The notes under the pieces: generated by a model
The model's database searches: none
Told to the model about the DNA's origin: nothing
The model's input: the letters and a program-made list of their open reading frames with translations, nothing else
Source of the DNA: Takakia lepidozioides
Taxonomy: Eukaryota > Streptophyta > Takakiopsida > Takakiales > Takakiaceae
Assembly (NCBI GenBank): GCA_030704615.1
Contig: CM060731.1
Coordinates: 11,222,001-11,286,000 of the forward strand
Direction: 5' to 3'
Length of the DNA: 64,000 nucleotides
Shown here: positions 10,092 through 20,455 of the stretch, in pieces
Layout of the letters: the number at the start of each line of letters is the position of its first letter
Numbering within the stretch: position 1 is the first letter of the stretch
Program-made: the position numbers and the translations under genes

Positions 10092-11530
10092 ATGATCAAT
10101 TACCAGATGCGAGTCTCTTTGCAGTGGAGGTGCAGGGAAGTGCAGATGACTGGTTAGATTGGCAGTGGCCAATCAGATACTACCTTGCTCATGGTCAGTG
10201 CCCACCTAGTTATGGTAAGGAGCAGAGGAAGAGAATCGCTATCAAAGCTTTACCTTATACTATGGTAGGAAGCAGAATGTATAAGTTAGGACCTGATGGA
10301 GTACTAAAACGATGCTTGTACCACCATGAAGTAAATAAAGTTTTGGCGGAAGTTCATAAAGGAGTGGCTGGAGGTCATTTTGGAGAAGAGACTACCAGTA
10401 GAAAGATACTACTCGCAGGATACTGGTGGCCTACTTTGTTCAAAGATGTACACGAGTATTGTCAGAAGTGTGATGAATGTCAGAGGCTAGGACCTTTGCA
10501 GAGATCTGGAAGGATGGCCTTGCATCCTACAATGCCTACGGAACCATTTCAGAAATGGGGACTAGACTTTGTTGGACCAATTAACCCACCATCCAAGAAT
10601 ACACGAAACAGGTACATAATTACAGCCACTGATTATACTACAAAGTGGGTGGAAGCTAAAGCTTTGAGGGACAACACAGCCAAGTCCACAGCAAGGTTCC
10701 TGTACGAGAACATACTTACACGATTTGGCTGTCCCTTAGAATTTATCAGTGATCAAGGAAGTCACTTCATGAATGAGACCATTGAGTTGTTGACTAAAGA
10801 GTTTATGATTGTGCATAGAAAGAGTACAACATATTACCCACAGGGTAATGGGCAGGCAGAGGCTACCAACAAAATACTATGTACTATCTTGGCTAAGATA
10901 GTCAATGCAAACAGAACGGATTGGGATACAAAGCTGCTGACAGCTTTGTGGTCATACAGGACTTCATATAAAGTCACCACTAAGTATACACCATTCCAAT
11001 TAGTTTATGGTATGGAAGCCTTACTTCCAGTGGAATTCCTGTTACCTACCATGAGAACGGAGTGGGGAAAGAGAATGGAATTGCAAGACTCCATCAAGGT
11101 CAGGAAACATGAATTATACCATGTGGAAGAAGTACGTGCTGATGCAGCTGATAATATGACCAGAATTCAGATGAAGCGAAAGGAACAGTTTGATGAAGGC
11201 AAGTTAAAGACTTTTAAGACGGGGGATTTGGTTCTATGGTTGCAGAAGAAAGGAAAGATTCAAGCTTCTAAGCTTAAATCACCATGGAAAGGACCTTATG
11301 TCATACAAAAGATGTATGATAACAACACCGCCATGTTACAAACCATTAACAAAGAAATGCTGGGAAGAGTCAATGCAAATAAGTTGAAGGGGTACAGTGG
11401 TATCCATGACAAACCCTTGCAGCATGATTTGCATGTTGAACCGCAAGAGCAGTCACGGGCTGCACCAGTGTTACGAACGGAGTATGGAGCACTTGTCGCT
11501 AGGCCCAGCATATATGACCAGGGTGGGCAA
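10040..11530 (+). CDS. integrase
   Basis: The frame opens with ADHLSRLS, the usual RNase H-integrase linker, so it continues pol one base out of frame. The zinc-binding HHCC motif is HKGVAGGHF...YCQKCDECQ (His, His, Cys, Cys). The DDE core shows GLDFVGPINPP, then ISDQGSHFMNETIE, then QGNGQAEATNK, supplying Asp, Asp and Glu. The C-terminal part (GDLVLWLQKKGKIQASKL) is the usual GPY/F-like region (SPWKGPYVIQKMYDNN). No chromodomain follows. After about position 11530 the frame runs into a tandem repeat array (Tyr-His-Ser-Pro-Ser-Arg repeats), which is probably not functional protein; the stop is at 11879-11881. Confidence 0.92.
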
Positions 11531-11537
11531 AACAAAC

Positions 11538-11865
11538 GTGACACATCCTATCACAGCCCATCAAGGCAAAGCACAGCCTATCACAGCCCATCACGGCGCA
11601 ACACAGCCTATCACAGCCCATCACAACGTGACACAGCCTTTCACAGCCCAGCACGGCGCAACACAGCCTATCACAGCCCATCACGACGTGACACAGCCTA
11701 TCACAGCCCATCACAACGTGACACAGCCTATCACAGCCCAGCACGGCGTAACACAGCCTATCACAACCTACCACAGCGTGTCACAGCCTATCACAGCTTA
11801 CCACAGTGCATCACAGCCTATCACAGCGTAACACAGCCTGTCACAGCTCAACACAGCCTACTAAA
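11538..11865 (+). repeat. tandem repeat array downstream of integrase
   Basis: Units of about 30-33 bp built on CACAGCCTATCACAGCCCAT with a variable CACGGCGCAA or CACAACGTGA part are repeated about ten times. The array stays open in several frames on both strands. Its core CACAGCC is shared with the repeats in the LTRs. Confidence 0.9.
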
Positions 11866-12051
11866 GTTACACGATCCATAGAATCAGTGACAAGTGGACG
11901 CATAATAACTTCAGGAAAATGGCTGACGGAAGAGGAAACGGGAATTACTTTAAAAATAGACACGTGGAGGTCAGGGCGCGACACACAGCCGAGAAGGAAG
12001 TGCAAGAACAGGTGTCAAAAAGAAAGAGGACAAGAACGGCCGTCAAAAGGG

Positions 12052-14562
12052 ATGAAAGGCGGGCCCATTAATGAGTACGGAAAAAGGGAAACGGAACGAA
12101 CGGCAAGTACAGAAAAGCGGAATTCTTGTCACATGTGTGATCCTAGTGGACTATCCAACAGGGAAAGTCCACTAAAGAAGATAAAATCTAAAATCCAGTC
12201 ACAGCGGATACAGCCAATAGAAAACCAGAGAAAGGATCAAGAAAATGGAGGGAAATTGAGCGCAAGAGGCGGCGTCGTTCTGAGTAACGGGCGTCTCGAC
12301 AGGACAGACCATCAATGCTATACCTTGGAAACTATGGAGGAACTAACAGACTATACGCTCGCAATATTACTTACGCAGTGGCATAGACACGAAAGGACAG
12401 AGCAGAGCTTTTCTCTTGAGCGATGCTTGCAAGCCCCGCAGGCTTACAAGAAATTACCCATAGCTTTCTGCGGCAACCATACGTTTATGCTTTGTGCACT
12501 ACAGGCATTCCTGCAGTTGTTACAGCCAAAACAGTTCTGTGAGTCTAAAATGAAGAGAGTGAGAGGAATGGAGGAAATCAGGGTGAAGAGCACCACAATT
12601 CTGCAGAAACAAACGATTGCTACCCCACAGGCGATACAGATACTGGAGGAGCTGAGATTGCAAGGATTGCAAAGCCTAGATTGGACACTACACCATAGAC
12701 AGTACATGTTACAATTTTTGCAGAACTTTGAGCCAAGGACAGGAACAACAACGGTGAAGGGAGTTGAATTAATGATTACTCCCCTATACCTCCAGCAATT
12801 GTTTCGATTGCCAGCAGGTCAGGTGCATGTGGAGGAACACAGGGCAAGACTGCAAATAGGGGACTTATTCCAAGAAGGGAGTTTCTTTAAAACTCAGGGT
12901 TATGCTTGTACCAAGGCTGTGTACCCAGGGTTAAAAGAGGTAGGCCAGGTATTGAACGTTCTGATTGCCATGAAACAGAACCAACAGTATTTGAGCAGAT
13001 CCTTCACGGAGGAAATACTCAAAGGCCTGAAGGGACAAGAGGTACAATGGGCGGACATAATGTACAACGCACTGGTAGAGGAGATGAAAAGATTACAAGG
13101 TACTACCGCAAAGTCTCCTATCATAGTGTCTGGCCCAATCATTGCTCAAATAATCCTTGATTCTGGCATACTTAATGCGCAAGAAAGAAAGGAAATGGGA
13201 GTGTTTGAGCCAGAAACAACTGCAATGGAAGAGCAAGGCTCTTCACACAGTGAGGGTGGACTAGCAGGGCAACCCGAGACTAAGAGGCAGAGACGGGGAA
13301 AGACTGTAGTGGCGGATCCACTGGCTTCACGGATTCCGCATGATAATGTTTCCCAAGCTCATGGCCAGGAAGGGGCACAGCAGCACAGAGAAATGCTATT
13401 ACTGGAAGCAGGACCTTCAGAGAGGGAGGAGGAAGTTACTTCTATATCACAACCATCACAGCCACCTGAACGACTTGTCACAAGGTCACAAGTTATCCAT
13501 GCAGCTCAACCAGAAATAATTGATTTGGAAAGTGAAGGGTTAGATATTCCAACTACAGAACAGATAGTGGCAGAAATAGAGAAGGGGGACCTTCTCTATG
13601 AATATTCTGGTCTGGTCAAGGAGACAGAAATCCCAGAGGTGCAACAGTTGCCCAAGGGAAATCCTGAGGTGCATATAATACACACACCTGTGTCGGAGGT
13701 ACCACAGGCGGAAGGTCATGACACTGTAGCACCGGTGATAGATGAAGTAGTTCAGGAAGAAAATCCGGTGGGACAATGGCCTGAATGGTTCGTGAGACAT
13801 CACACTGTTGAAGATCAGGAGGAACAGCAGCAACCTCACCATGATGACCCTCAACAGGCAATGCTGATGAGTTCCATAGGCAGGACACTTAATTTGTTGG
13901 GGACTTATGTCAAATCCCATGTTCCAATTACCCAATTGACAGCCTTGAGAGAGGAACTCAGGAAGGAGTTTGAGGCTCGACTAGCCACTGAGTGTGCAAA
14001 CAAGGTCGATGAAGAGGTCACTCTCAAGATGAAGCAGGACTTGGGAAATACAGAAATGGCTTTGCAATTGGCCAAGGAACAATTGATTGAGGCAGGCCTC
14101 GCGCAAGACCAGTTGCACGAAGCACATAAGCAACAGCTATACCAAATGCAGGTGCAGCATGAAAGCAAGTTGCAAGAACTGAATGCACTACATACGGAGT
14201 TGCAGACAGTGCATAACAGGATGGCGATACAATGTGCTACATTCACAACTATGCTTGACCAATCTACAAAAGAAATAAACAGTCAAGCGGAAAAATGTAC
14301 GAAGGCAGAAGAAGAGAATGTTGAGCAAATGAAGCTCATTGTCGATATGAAGAATACAATCTGTCGCAATGAAGATACTTTCAAGCAATACAGGCAGATT
14401 GAAGCTGATCAAGAGAAGCACATCGTGGAGTTGCAACAAACCATCATGGCCAATAGAAATGAAATCGCGGTCAATAACAAGGCTTGGAAGGAAGCCAATA
14501 ATCTACTTGCTGCATATGCGCAATTGGCTGAACCTCAGGCGAAGCGCATGGAGGCTTTATAA
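12052..14562 (+). CDS. 3' ORF of the retrotransposon, first part: plant-transposon-like domain and coiled coil
   Basis: The open frame begins within the tandem repeat (no ATG); the first in-frame ATG is at 12052 and another good candidate lies near 12333 (METMEELTDY region). Residues 100-400 are a globular domain with VKGVELMITPLYLQQLFRLP and WADIMYNALVEEMKRL, reminiscent of the N-terminal plant transposon protein domain found in many plant LTR elements. From about position 13850 to 14560 it is strongly heptad-like (Glu/Gln/Leu-rich), a predicted long coiled coil. TAA at 14560-14562 interrupts it, but the same frame continues at once with Gln-Gln-Leu-Glu-Leu and the same coiled-coil character, so this is probably one nonsense mutation. 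No transmembrane segment was seen, which argues against an env-like protein. Confidence 0.7.
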   Translation: MKGGPINEYGKRETERTASTEKRNSCHMCDPSGLSNRESPLKKIKSKIQSQRIQPIENQRKDQENGGKLSARGGVVLSNGRLDRTDHQCYTLETMEELTDYTLAILLTQWHRHERTEQSFSLERCLQAPQAYKKLPIAFCGNHTFMLCALQAFLQLLQPKQFCESKMKRVRGMEEIRVKSTTILQKQTIATPQAIQILEELRLQGLQSLDWTLHHRQYMLQFLQNFEPRTGTTTVKGVELMITPLYLQQLFRLPAGQVHVEEHRARLQIGDLFQEGSFFKTQGYACTKAVYPGLKEVGQVLNVLIAMKQNQQYLSRSFTEEILKGLKGQEVQWADIMYNALVEEMKRLQGTTAKSPIIVSGPIIAQIILDSGILNAQERKEMGVFEPETTAMEEQGSSHSEGGLAGQPETKRQRRGKTVVADPLASRIPHDNVSQAHGQEGAQQHREMLLLEAGPSEREEEVTSISQPSQPPERLVTRSQVIHAAQPEIIDLESEGLDIPTTEQIVAEIEKGDLLYEYSGLVKETEIPEVQQLPKGNPEVHIIHTPVSEVPQAEGHDTVAPVIDEVVQEENPVGQWPEWFVRHHTVEDQEEQQQPHHDDPQQAMLMSSIGRTLNLLGTYVKSHVPITQLTALREELRKEFEARLATECANKVDEEVTLKMKQDLGNTEMALQLAKEQLIEAGLAQDQLHEAHKQQLYQMQVQHESKLQELNALHTELQTVHNRMAIQCATFTTMLDQSTKEINSQAEKCTKAEEENVEQMKLIVDMKNTICRNEDTFKQYRQIEADQEKHIVELQQTIMANRNEIAVNNKAWKEANNLLAAYAQLAEPQAKRMEAL

Positions 14563-15372
14563 CAGCAGTTGGAATTGTACAAGCTAAGAGAGGAGCAAAC
14601 TCTCAGGGGAACCACAAGCAACTTGGTGGATAACAGCCTTATGCAGGTCTGGTTAGCACAAGGGCCAGTAGAGGGCAAAGCACCACGGAAGCTCACCCAA
14701 AGCGAGATGAATGAGCTCAGGCTGCAGGTGCAGAACATTGCCACAACTACTATAGACAATGTCTATAGTAGGATAGCAGAGTTACAAGAGGATGTAGACG
14801 GACTGCAGACTCAAGTGGAAGACCTCACTTCAAACATCGACCAAAGAGTCTATATCCCTCAGGAACAGCTAATGGCTTCTTATTTACAAGCCAGAACTTT
14901 GGCTTTTCAGTCTTCACAGGAGGGGCAGGAGATGCCAATGATACAAGAGCCAGTACCACCACCACCACAACAAGTCACTGTACCGATAGCTGAACCTGTG
15001 GTTACTACAACCACACCACAGCCACCACAGCCGGAGGTATGGGGCAATGCCGCTTTTAACCCACCTAAAACTCCAGCTGCCAAGGAGTACAGTAGGGCTA
15101 TGATTATGCCCTTCAACCAAATTCCCATCATGTTGGATTTGGCTTGGAAAGAATTTAGTCCTCCGCAGTCATTCGCACATTACTACCAAATCATGCGTAT
15201 ATGGCTGCCAGTGGCAACTAGGACTAAAGTTCTTCCGAACAATCGACATATTGAAGATCATCATTTTGCACAATACTGGCACGAAGCAGGTACCATGTTG
15301 AGGGAATTGATTGCTTTCCAGGTTGTACATGGACTCATTTATACCAAGACCAAGGAGATAGCAAGTATTGTC
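14563..15372 (+). pseudogene. 3' ORF of the retrotransposon, second part (between stop and MULE)
   Basis: Same frame as the preceding part after the in-frame TAA. The coiled coil continues to about 14860, followed by a Pro/Gln-rich linker with PVPPPPQQVTVP and a globular region (SFAHYYQIMRIWLPVATRTK). The frame is cut at 15372 by the nested MULE; the codons GCA AGT ATT GTC before the insert are resumed as AGT ATT GTC after it. Between insert and stop codon the reading frame enters transposon DNA and ends at 15397-15399. Confidence 0.7.
15364..15372. repeat. 9-bp target-site duplication of the MULE, left copy
   Basis: AGTATTGTC directly precedes the left terminal inverted repeat and is repeated exactly at 22803-22811 after the right one. 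Nine bp is characteristic of Mutator-like elements. Confidence 0.9.
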
Positions 15373-15401
15373 GGGGGTTGCTATTCCATGAGCTCATGAG
15401 C
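15373..15401 (+). repeat. left terminal inverted repeat of the MULE
   Basis: Starts GGGGGTTGCTATTCCATGAG and continues with CTCATGAGC. It pairs with 22774-22802 in inverted orientation. Beyond the 29 bp, both ends contain irregular GCTCATG and CTCATGAG repeats (15384-15610 left, 22741-22790 right). Confidence 0.8.
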
Positions 15402-15629
15402 GGTGAGCTCATGAGCTCATGAGCGGGCATGGCTCACCCATGAGCCGCAAAGTAACACACTTCGAATTTCGGCAGATTTTTTTCGGGCCCAAAACTATAA
15501 AATAATCAAAAATCGAAGATTTCCGCGCTCATGCTGGAAGCACTCCGCTCATGAGTACCAGTGTACGCTCATGACTTGGAGCCCAGGCTCATGGACCGCT
15601 AGGCCAGGTCATAGAAAAACTGAATTCTG

Positions 15630-16130
15630 GGCAATAACGGCACCGAAATTATCCCAGAGGCAGAGACGCAAGCGAAATTAGGATCCGGGTTTGCAGACTC
15701 CGAAAACGCAATGGCGACCTATAACCGTGGATAGTACTGTTGCAGAAGTGCATGATGGTTGGGTATAACGGCGCCGTAATTGGGCACAGGAAAAGAAATA
15801 GCCGGCTGAAGGCTCGGGAGTGAAGCCAACAACGGTGAAAGTAATTGGGCTCCGCCAACCAAATACCCGGCTGCATCCTCCGGAGTGCAGGCGATAACGG
15901 CGCCGAAATGGGCCCCGAAAATCAAATACTCGGTTGAAGCCACCGGAGTGCAGCCGATAACGGCGCCGAAATTGGGTCCGGAAACCAAATACCCGGCTGA
16001 AGGCTAGGGATTGCAACCAATAACGGCGCCGAAATTGACCTGCGGAAACAAAATTCTCGGCTGAAGCTTCCGCACTCCTTCCAATAACGGCGCCAAAATT
16101 GGGCTCCGGAGAGCAAATACCCGCCTTACG
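15630..16130 (+). repeat. left palindrome array of the MULE, 63-65 bp tandem units
   Basis: Tandem units contain ATAACGGCGCCGAAATTGGG followed by TCCGGAAACCAAATACCCGG and CTGAAGGCTCCGGAGTGCAG. Clear cores are centred near 15772, 15836, 15901, 15964, 16027 and 16091 (spacings 64, 65, 63, 63, 64), with a weaker one near 15641. The unit is a true tandem repeat here because the spacer is also conserved. Confidence 0.85.
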
Positions 16131-16221
16131 GTAAGGGAGGCCTTGCTCTCATTTTGCTCTTCACTCTTCTCTGTTGTGCCCATCTCCTCCCTGCTTTGAG
16201 TTCGTGCTATGTCGTGAGGCC

Positions 16222-16773
16222 ATGTCGTGCCCGAATCACATCTATCGACGCCAGACGGGAGTCATTTTCCCGAAAGCAGACGACATCATTGTTTTCCTGG
16301 ATGTTTATAGGGACGATCCTCGACTTGTCCAGCTGAGAGCAATGGAGTTTCTTCCAGGATTGCACGATTCTCCTGGACCCCGGCTGGGGAGCAGGTGGTT
16401 CCTACGCATCATGGACCTGGACTTTCCGCATGAGTGGGAGCCGAACAGATCACGCACAGCGTTGCTGTATCGCTGGAATTGTTGCGAGTGGACGTATGAT
16501 GAGTGCATAGGTGAAAACTTTACGCGTGGACGGACTGGCTCGGAAAGTGGGGACATTCTCTTCATTTATGAGGAGGAGGAGGAGGGGAACACAGGGCCCA
16601 CTGTGAAAATGTCCTTCTACCAAGGGGGCGCTATCGATAAACACGACATCCTCGTTAGTTTCAACCGGGCGACAGAAACCACTGACATTTTGTTCAAATA
16701 TAGGCACCCGGTCACTCAGGAGGTCCTTGAGAGGCCAGTTAGAGTTCCTTCTTCTTGGGCGAGGGGACCATAG
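16222..16773 (+). CDS. hypothetical protein carried by the MULE (183 aa)
   Basis: From the ATG at 16222 (a frame open further upstream to 16174) the predicted protein starts MSCPNHIYRRQTGVIFPKAD and includes RTALLYRWNCCEWTYDECIG and a short acidic run FIYEEEEEGN. It is compositionally balanced with many aromatic residues, looks like a folded domain and has no motif I recognise. It follows the left palindrome array by about 90 bp, so that array may overlap its promoter. It may be a MULE accessory gene or a captured host exon. Confidence 0.5.
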   Translation: MSCPNHIYRRQTGVIFPKADDIIVFLDVYRDDPRLVQLRAMEFLPGLHDSPGPRLGSRWFLRIMDLDFPHEWEPNRSRTALLYRWNCCEWTYDECIGENFTRGRTGSESGDILFIYEEEEEGNTGPTVKMSFYQGGAIDKHDILVSFNRATETTDILFKYRHPVTQEVLERPVRVPSSWARGP

Positions 16774-17456
16774 GTCTTGCATGCTAGAGTAGACATGTTT
16801 CGACTCGCCGACACTCATGGCACATACATTTTCATTCAGAAATCAAGCAGCTTCCCTGTGCCATATGGGGAATATACATGCTTGGATAATCTTCTGTTAA
16901 GGTTTTTTGCAATTCACTGCCAGTATGCTGGGACGTGTCCTTTGTCGTATGGATTGCTGTTTGCACAAAGTGCAGTATGCAAATGCTGGAATGTGCAGTA
17001 GGACCCTTCCCACTGGGACACAGAACTAGCAATCTTGTAAAGACATCACATTTGCAGAACAGTAACAATGTATTTGTAGCAAATTGGAGTCTTCTCATAG
17101 AGGTGGACGAAAACGCCAGGATGGGCTGCGAAATCACTACAAATTGAATGAAGAGCAGTAACAAGGAAGCACTATGCAGTACATAGACCATAAACGGCGC
17201 TGAAATAGGCCTCAATGCCCGTTAATCTCCACACAATGTATACTTTACTCGGATCCATTTGTAGACAACCAAAATAAAAAAAGCATGCGCATGCCATTCA
17301 TGGCCAAAAACCACATTCTCATGTATTGCGGCACCAAAATTCACATGTAGCCATGGCGATGCGGCACCACCAAGTGTATAATTCCTCCAAAAAAAATAGG
17401 GTGCAAGAAGATGAATGTAATATAATTGCCACTTTCTCCTTCCCGAATGTGGAATG

Positions 17457-17876
17457 TCAAGCAGTCCGACCAGTGTCCTGCCGTAGGGCCTTGTGCAGCT
17501 CGTTGAAACTCAGTGTTGGAGCATGGATGAAGACGTCCACTGCGGATATGCAACTCATGCGCTTCAGAAAAATGTAATAAAGGTGTTTGCAGGGGACGTA
17601 TGCTGCATTCTTCAATTCCATAACAAGAAAGTCCTCACAGTTGCAAGCTGGGTACTGTGAAACCGTGATTGTATACACGACACTGCGCGCAGCAGACCCG
17701 ACTGTTGACAACTGAAATATGCGCCCCATCCCGGGGTGAGGAACATCCCTGCAACCTTGCACTATGCAGGGCATTGCAAGAGCGTTGGCCATCCTGGTGT
17801 CGTTCGCCTTTGTTGGTGGCCGCCGTCTTTTCAGTTTCCCCCACCGATGGGTCGGCCAAGCTGCGGGGTCACCCAC
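17457..17876 (-). CDS. SWIM zinc-finger protein fragment (possible transposase C terminus)
   Basis: The minus-strand frame contains VSQYPACNCEDFLVMELK followed by NAAYVPCKHLYYIFLKRM. That is CxC...CxH with the spacing of a SWIM zinc finger, a domain found near the C terminus of MULE and FAR1-type transposases and in a few host proteins. The N-terminal part (KLKRRRPPTKAND) is basic. Only about 140 residues are open and no DDE core lies upstream in a readable frame. A further open stretch on the same strand (18108-17869) may be an upstream exon, but no convincing splice pair joins them. The strand is opposite to the other MULE coding regions. Confidence 0.6.
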   Translation of the reverse strand: MGDPAAWPTHRWGKLKRRRPPTKANDTRMANALAMPCIVQGCRDVPHPGMGRIFQLSTVGSAARSVVYTITVSQYPACNCEDFLVMELKNAAYVPCKHLYYIFLKRMSCISAVDVFIHAPTLSFNELHKALRQDTGRTA

Positions 17877-18249
17877 TGGTATGCGGGGCGAAGAGCTTCT
17901 CGTGGGAGGAGGATGACGACTGGGAATTGGATTTCGTGGAACGTATTTTAGCTTTCAGAGAATCAGGATGGAAGTACACGTTTACCCAAACACGGGAGTC
18001 CATGTTGAAGACGGGACCTCTCGGTACGCTCCGCAGCGAAGTCCTGCAGTGAGAAGAGTGTGTCCTACCTAATAACACAAATGATTTTCTGGAGGATTCC
18101 GTATCCAACAGGATGGGTGATCAGTGCACGTAAAGATGAAGGTATGTAACGTACGTTACAAAAACGGACGACAACAGCAAGTTCACATCGGATATTTGGT
18201 GCCTGAATTGTAATGTACAACCACTTGGGTTACAATAAATCAGGCCTTC

Positions 18250-19945
18250 CCATGAATTTCGGCACCGAAATCTGATGAACATCTCTGTCATGTAACAACT
18301 TTGGAAGCCAGGGGATGAATTCCGGCGACAGAAATAGTAATTTGTTCACCTCATGAAACTGACCAAGCATCCAACGGATGGATTTCGGTGCCGAAATTCG
18401 GATGAACATCTTCTTCATCAAATTGTTTCTGCACATGAGGGTTGAATTTGGATGCCAAAATACAGATGAATGTGTTCCTGATTACAGTCGTGATTCACCA
18501 CGTGTCCGGATATCAGTGCCGACATCCGAATGACAGTAATCCTGAATCGGCAGAATGGATGTATTTCGGCGCCGAAATTCATTCTTCATCTCCTTTTCCG
18601 ACCCTAATTCTGCTGCCCTGCGGATGGATTTCGGTGCCGAAATTCATCTGAAGTTTTTTTTTTTTTTTTTTTTTTTTCTTTGCGACAGATGAACTTCGGC
18701 GCCGAATCTCATCCAAGTCCTCCCTTCTAATTTTCCTTTTTCTTCGCGAGCAATGAATTTCGGCGCCGAAATTCATCCGAAGTCCTCTCGAATTTTTTTT
18801 TTTTCTTCGGGAGCAATGAATTTCGGCGCCGAAATTCATCCGAAGTCCTCCCGATTTATTTTTTTTCTTCACGAGCAATGAATTTCGGCGCCGAAATTCA
18901 TCCAAAGTCCTCCCGAAAATTTTTTTTTTCTTCGCGAGCAATGAATTTCGGCGCCGAAATTCAACCGACTCCATCCCTCCAAATTCTTTTCAGGGTTTGA
19001 GCGCCGGATTTCGGCGCCGAAATTCATCCAATGCCCTCCCTCCAATATTTATTTTTCTTTGAAATGGATGAATTTCGGCGCCGAAATTCATCCTTACTGT
19101 CCGCAATGAGTAACTCTAATATTGCATTTTCTATGCGACGGATGAATTTCGGCGCCGAAATTCGTCCAAACCCGACACTTACTATTTGCTTCTGGATGAT
19201 ATAATTTCCCGTAAATCGTTGGAAATACCCCGTTCCGACGAAGATAACAGGAATATTCTGCATTTAATGGAGAAATCGGCATATTGAACCCATTCTGTCA
19301 AAATTAATTGTATTTTAGCCATTTTTTTCATTTGAAACCGACAGTATCCATTAAGTGGTCTTTTTCGCACGGGACGTTGCCGCACATAAATTATAATTTC
19401 GGCGCCGAAATTATAGTTAAATGTCCAGAAATGGCAAGTCCAACAGGCATGGACAGCATCCGTCAGGGGCAATGATGGCGGCAAAGCATAGCATGGTGCC
19501 GATTTAGTCTTCGCTCTGGATGAATTTCGGCGCCGAAATATGGATGATTTCACCTCGTCTACGCGTGGACGGAGATATTCGTAATGAATTTCGGCGCCGA
19601 AATATGGATGAAATGTGCCCAAGTGCAGCCGTTTCCACTGTTCCGGAATTAATTCCGGCTCCGATATCCCACTGACAGGTTTGCTCATGACGAATGAGGA
19701 CTTGGGAAGCGATGAATTGCGGCGCCGAAATTTGTAAGTTTGTGTACGAAAGCACTTGAATAGGATGAATTTCGGCGCCGAAATTCGTCCGTCCGCTGAT
19801 GAAACGTACCGACCTGACTGTTGAATGTCATAGGCAGGGGATTTTCATGGCGGTTGGGTTTCATGATGTGCGGATATTTCATTCAATGTCGGCTGCTCCG
19901 GGAACAGCATCCGGTGAACGGAAGGTATTTCGGTGCCGCAATTCG
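18250..19945. repeat. central palindrome array of the MULE
   Basis: Twenty or more copies of AATTTCGGCGCCGAAATT, perfect or with few mismatches, are centred (hand count) near 18263, 18326, 18389, 18453, 18517, 18570, 18635, 18700, 18764, 18827, 18889, 18952, 19015, 19079, 19153, 19403, 19531, 19595, 19659, 19723, 19776 and 19934. Spacing is mostly 62-65 bp. Between 18640 and 19080 the spacers are alike (T-rich tracts and a GAGCAATG lead), but before 18560 and after 19150 they are largely unlike each other while the palindrome persists. Confidence 0.9.
18654..18677 (+). repeat. poly(T) tract
   Basis: An uninterrupted run of T residues within one spacer of the central palindrome array. The following spacers hold shorter T tracts. 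Confidence 0.9.
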
Positions 19946-20455
19946 GATAAACCATCTTGTACTGGTGGCTGGAACTGGCACGCGTCGTGTTCCAGTCGAC
20001 TTCATCCGTGCGAACGTGTCAGGGGTCACAATCTCTTCATCACCCATACGGCAGAAAGTGGTGGACGGTGGCAACGCTTCGGGAGACGTGGCTGCTTACA
20101 CATCTGCTCGTGTAGAGTGGTTGCATGTTCCACCGCTTTGCTCTCTCGCTCCTTGCCCTTCTGCAGTGACATTCTCCTGCGTTTCCTCTCCTTATGCGGC
20201 ATAGTGGTAGCATAGAGTTTGTGGAAGGTCAGGTGACTCCGGCAAAGAGAAGGAGGACGCCGGATTTTGGGAAGCCGCCGACGACACGACTTAAGCTCCG
20301 TCTCATGCATGAAATGTAGACCTCGTTATCCGGAGACTCGGATCGCCCACCAGTGAGAGATTCGTGCTTTGCGGATGTGAAGCACTCCATACGCAATATT
20401 CCTTTTACACATTTTTTTTTGCATGCAGTGTCTCATGTTTTCCTGTTTGTTTGAC

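Noticed and set aside
9777-10172. Minus-strand 131-codon frame opposite RNase H
   Set aside because: A shadow of the strongly conserved RNase H coding strand.
11538-11881. Tyr-His-Ser-Pro-Ser repeat protein tail on the integrase, resembling an RNA polymerase II-type heptad tail
   Set aside because: The array is open in other frames too and matches the LTR microsatellite motif; heptad spacing is not kept.
13540-13935. Minus-strand open frame overlapping the 3' ORF
   Set aside because: A shadow of the plus-strand coding frame, without domain features.
18579-19263. Minus-strand frames with repeated Phe-Gly-Ala-Glu-Ile-His
   Set aside because: These are translations of the palindrome repeat and change frame with it; there is no evidence of a protein.
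18250-19945. CRISPR-like array (regular repeats with differing spacers)
   Set aside because: The repeat is an 18-bp palindrome in plant nuclear DNA with no cas genes; it lies inside a DNA transposon and the spacers are partly homologous.
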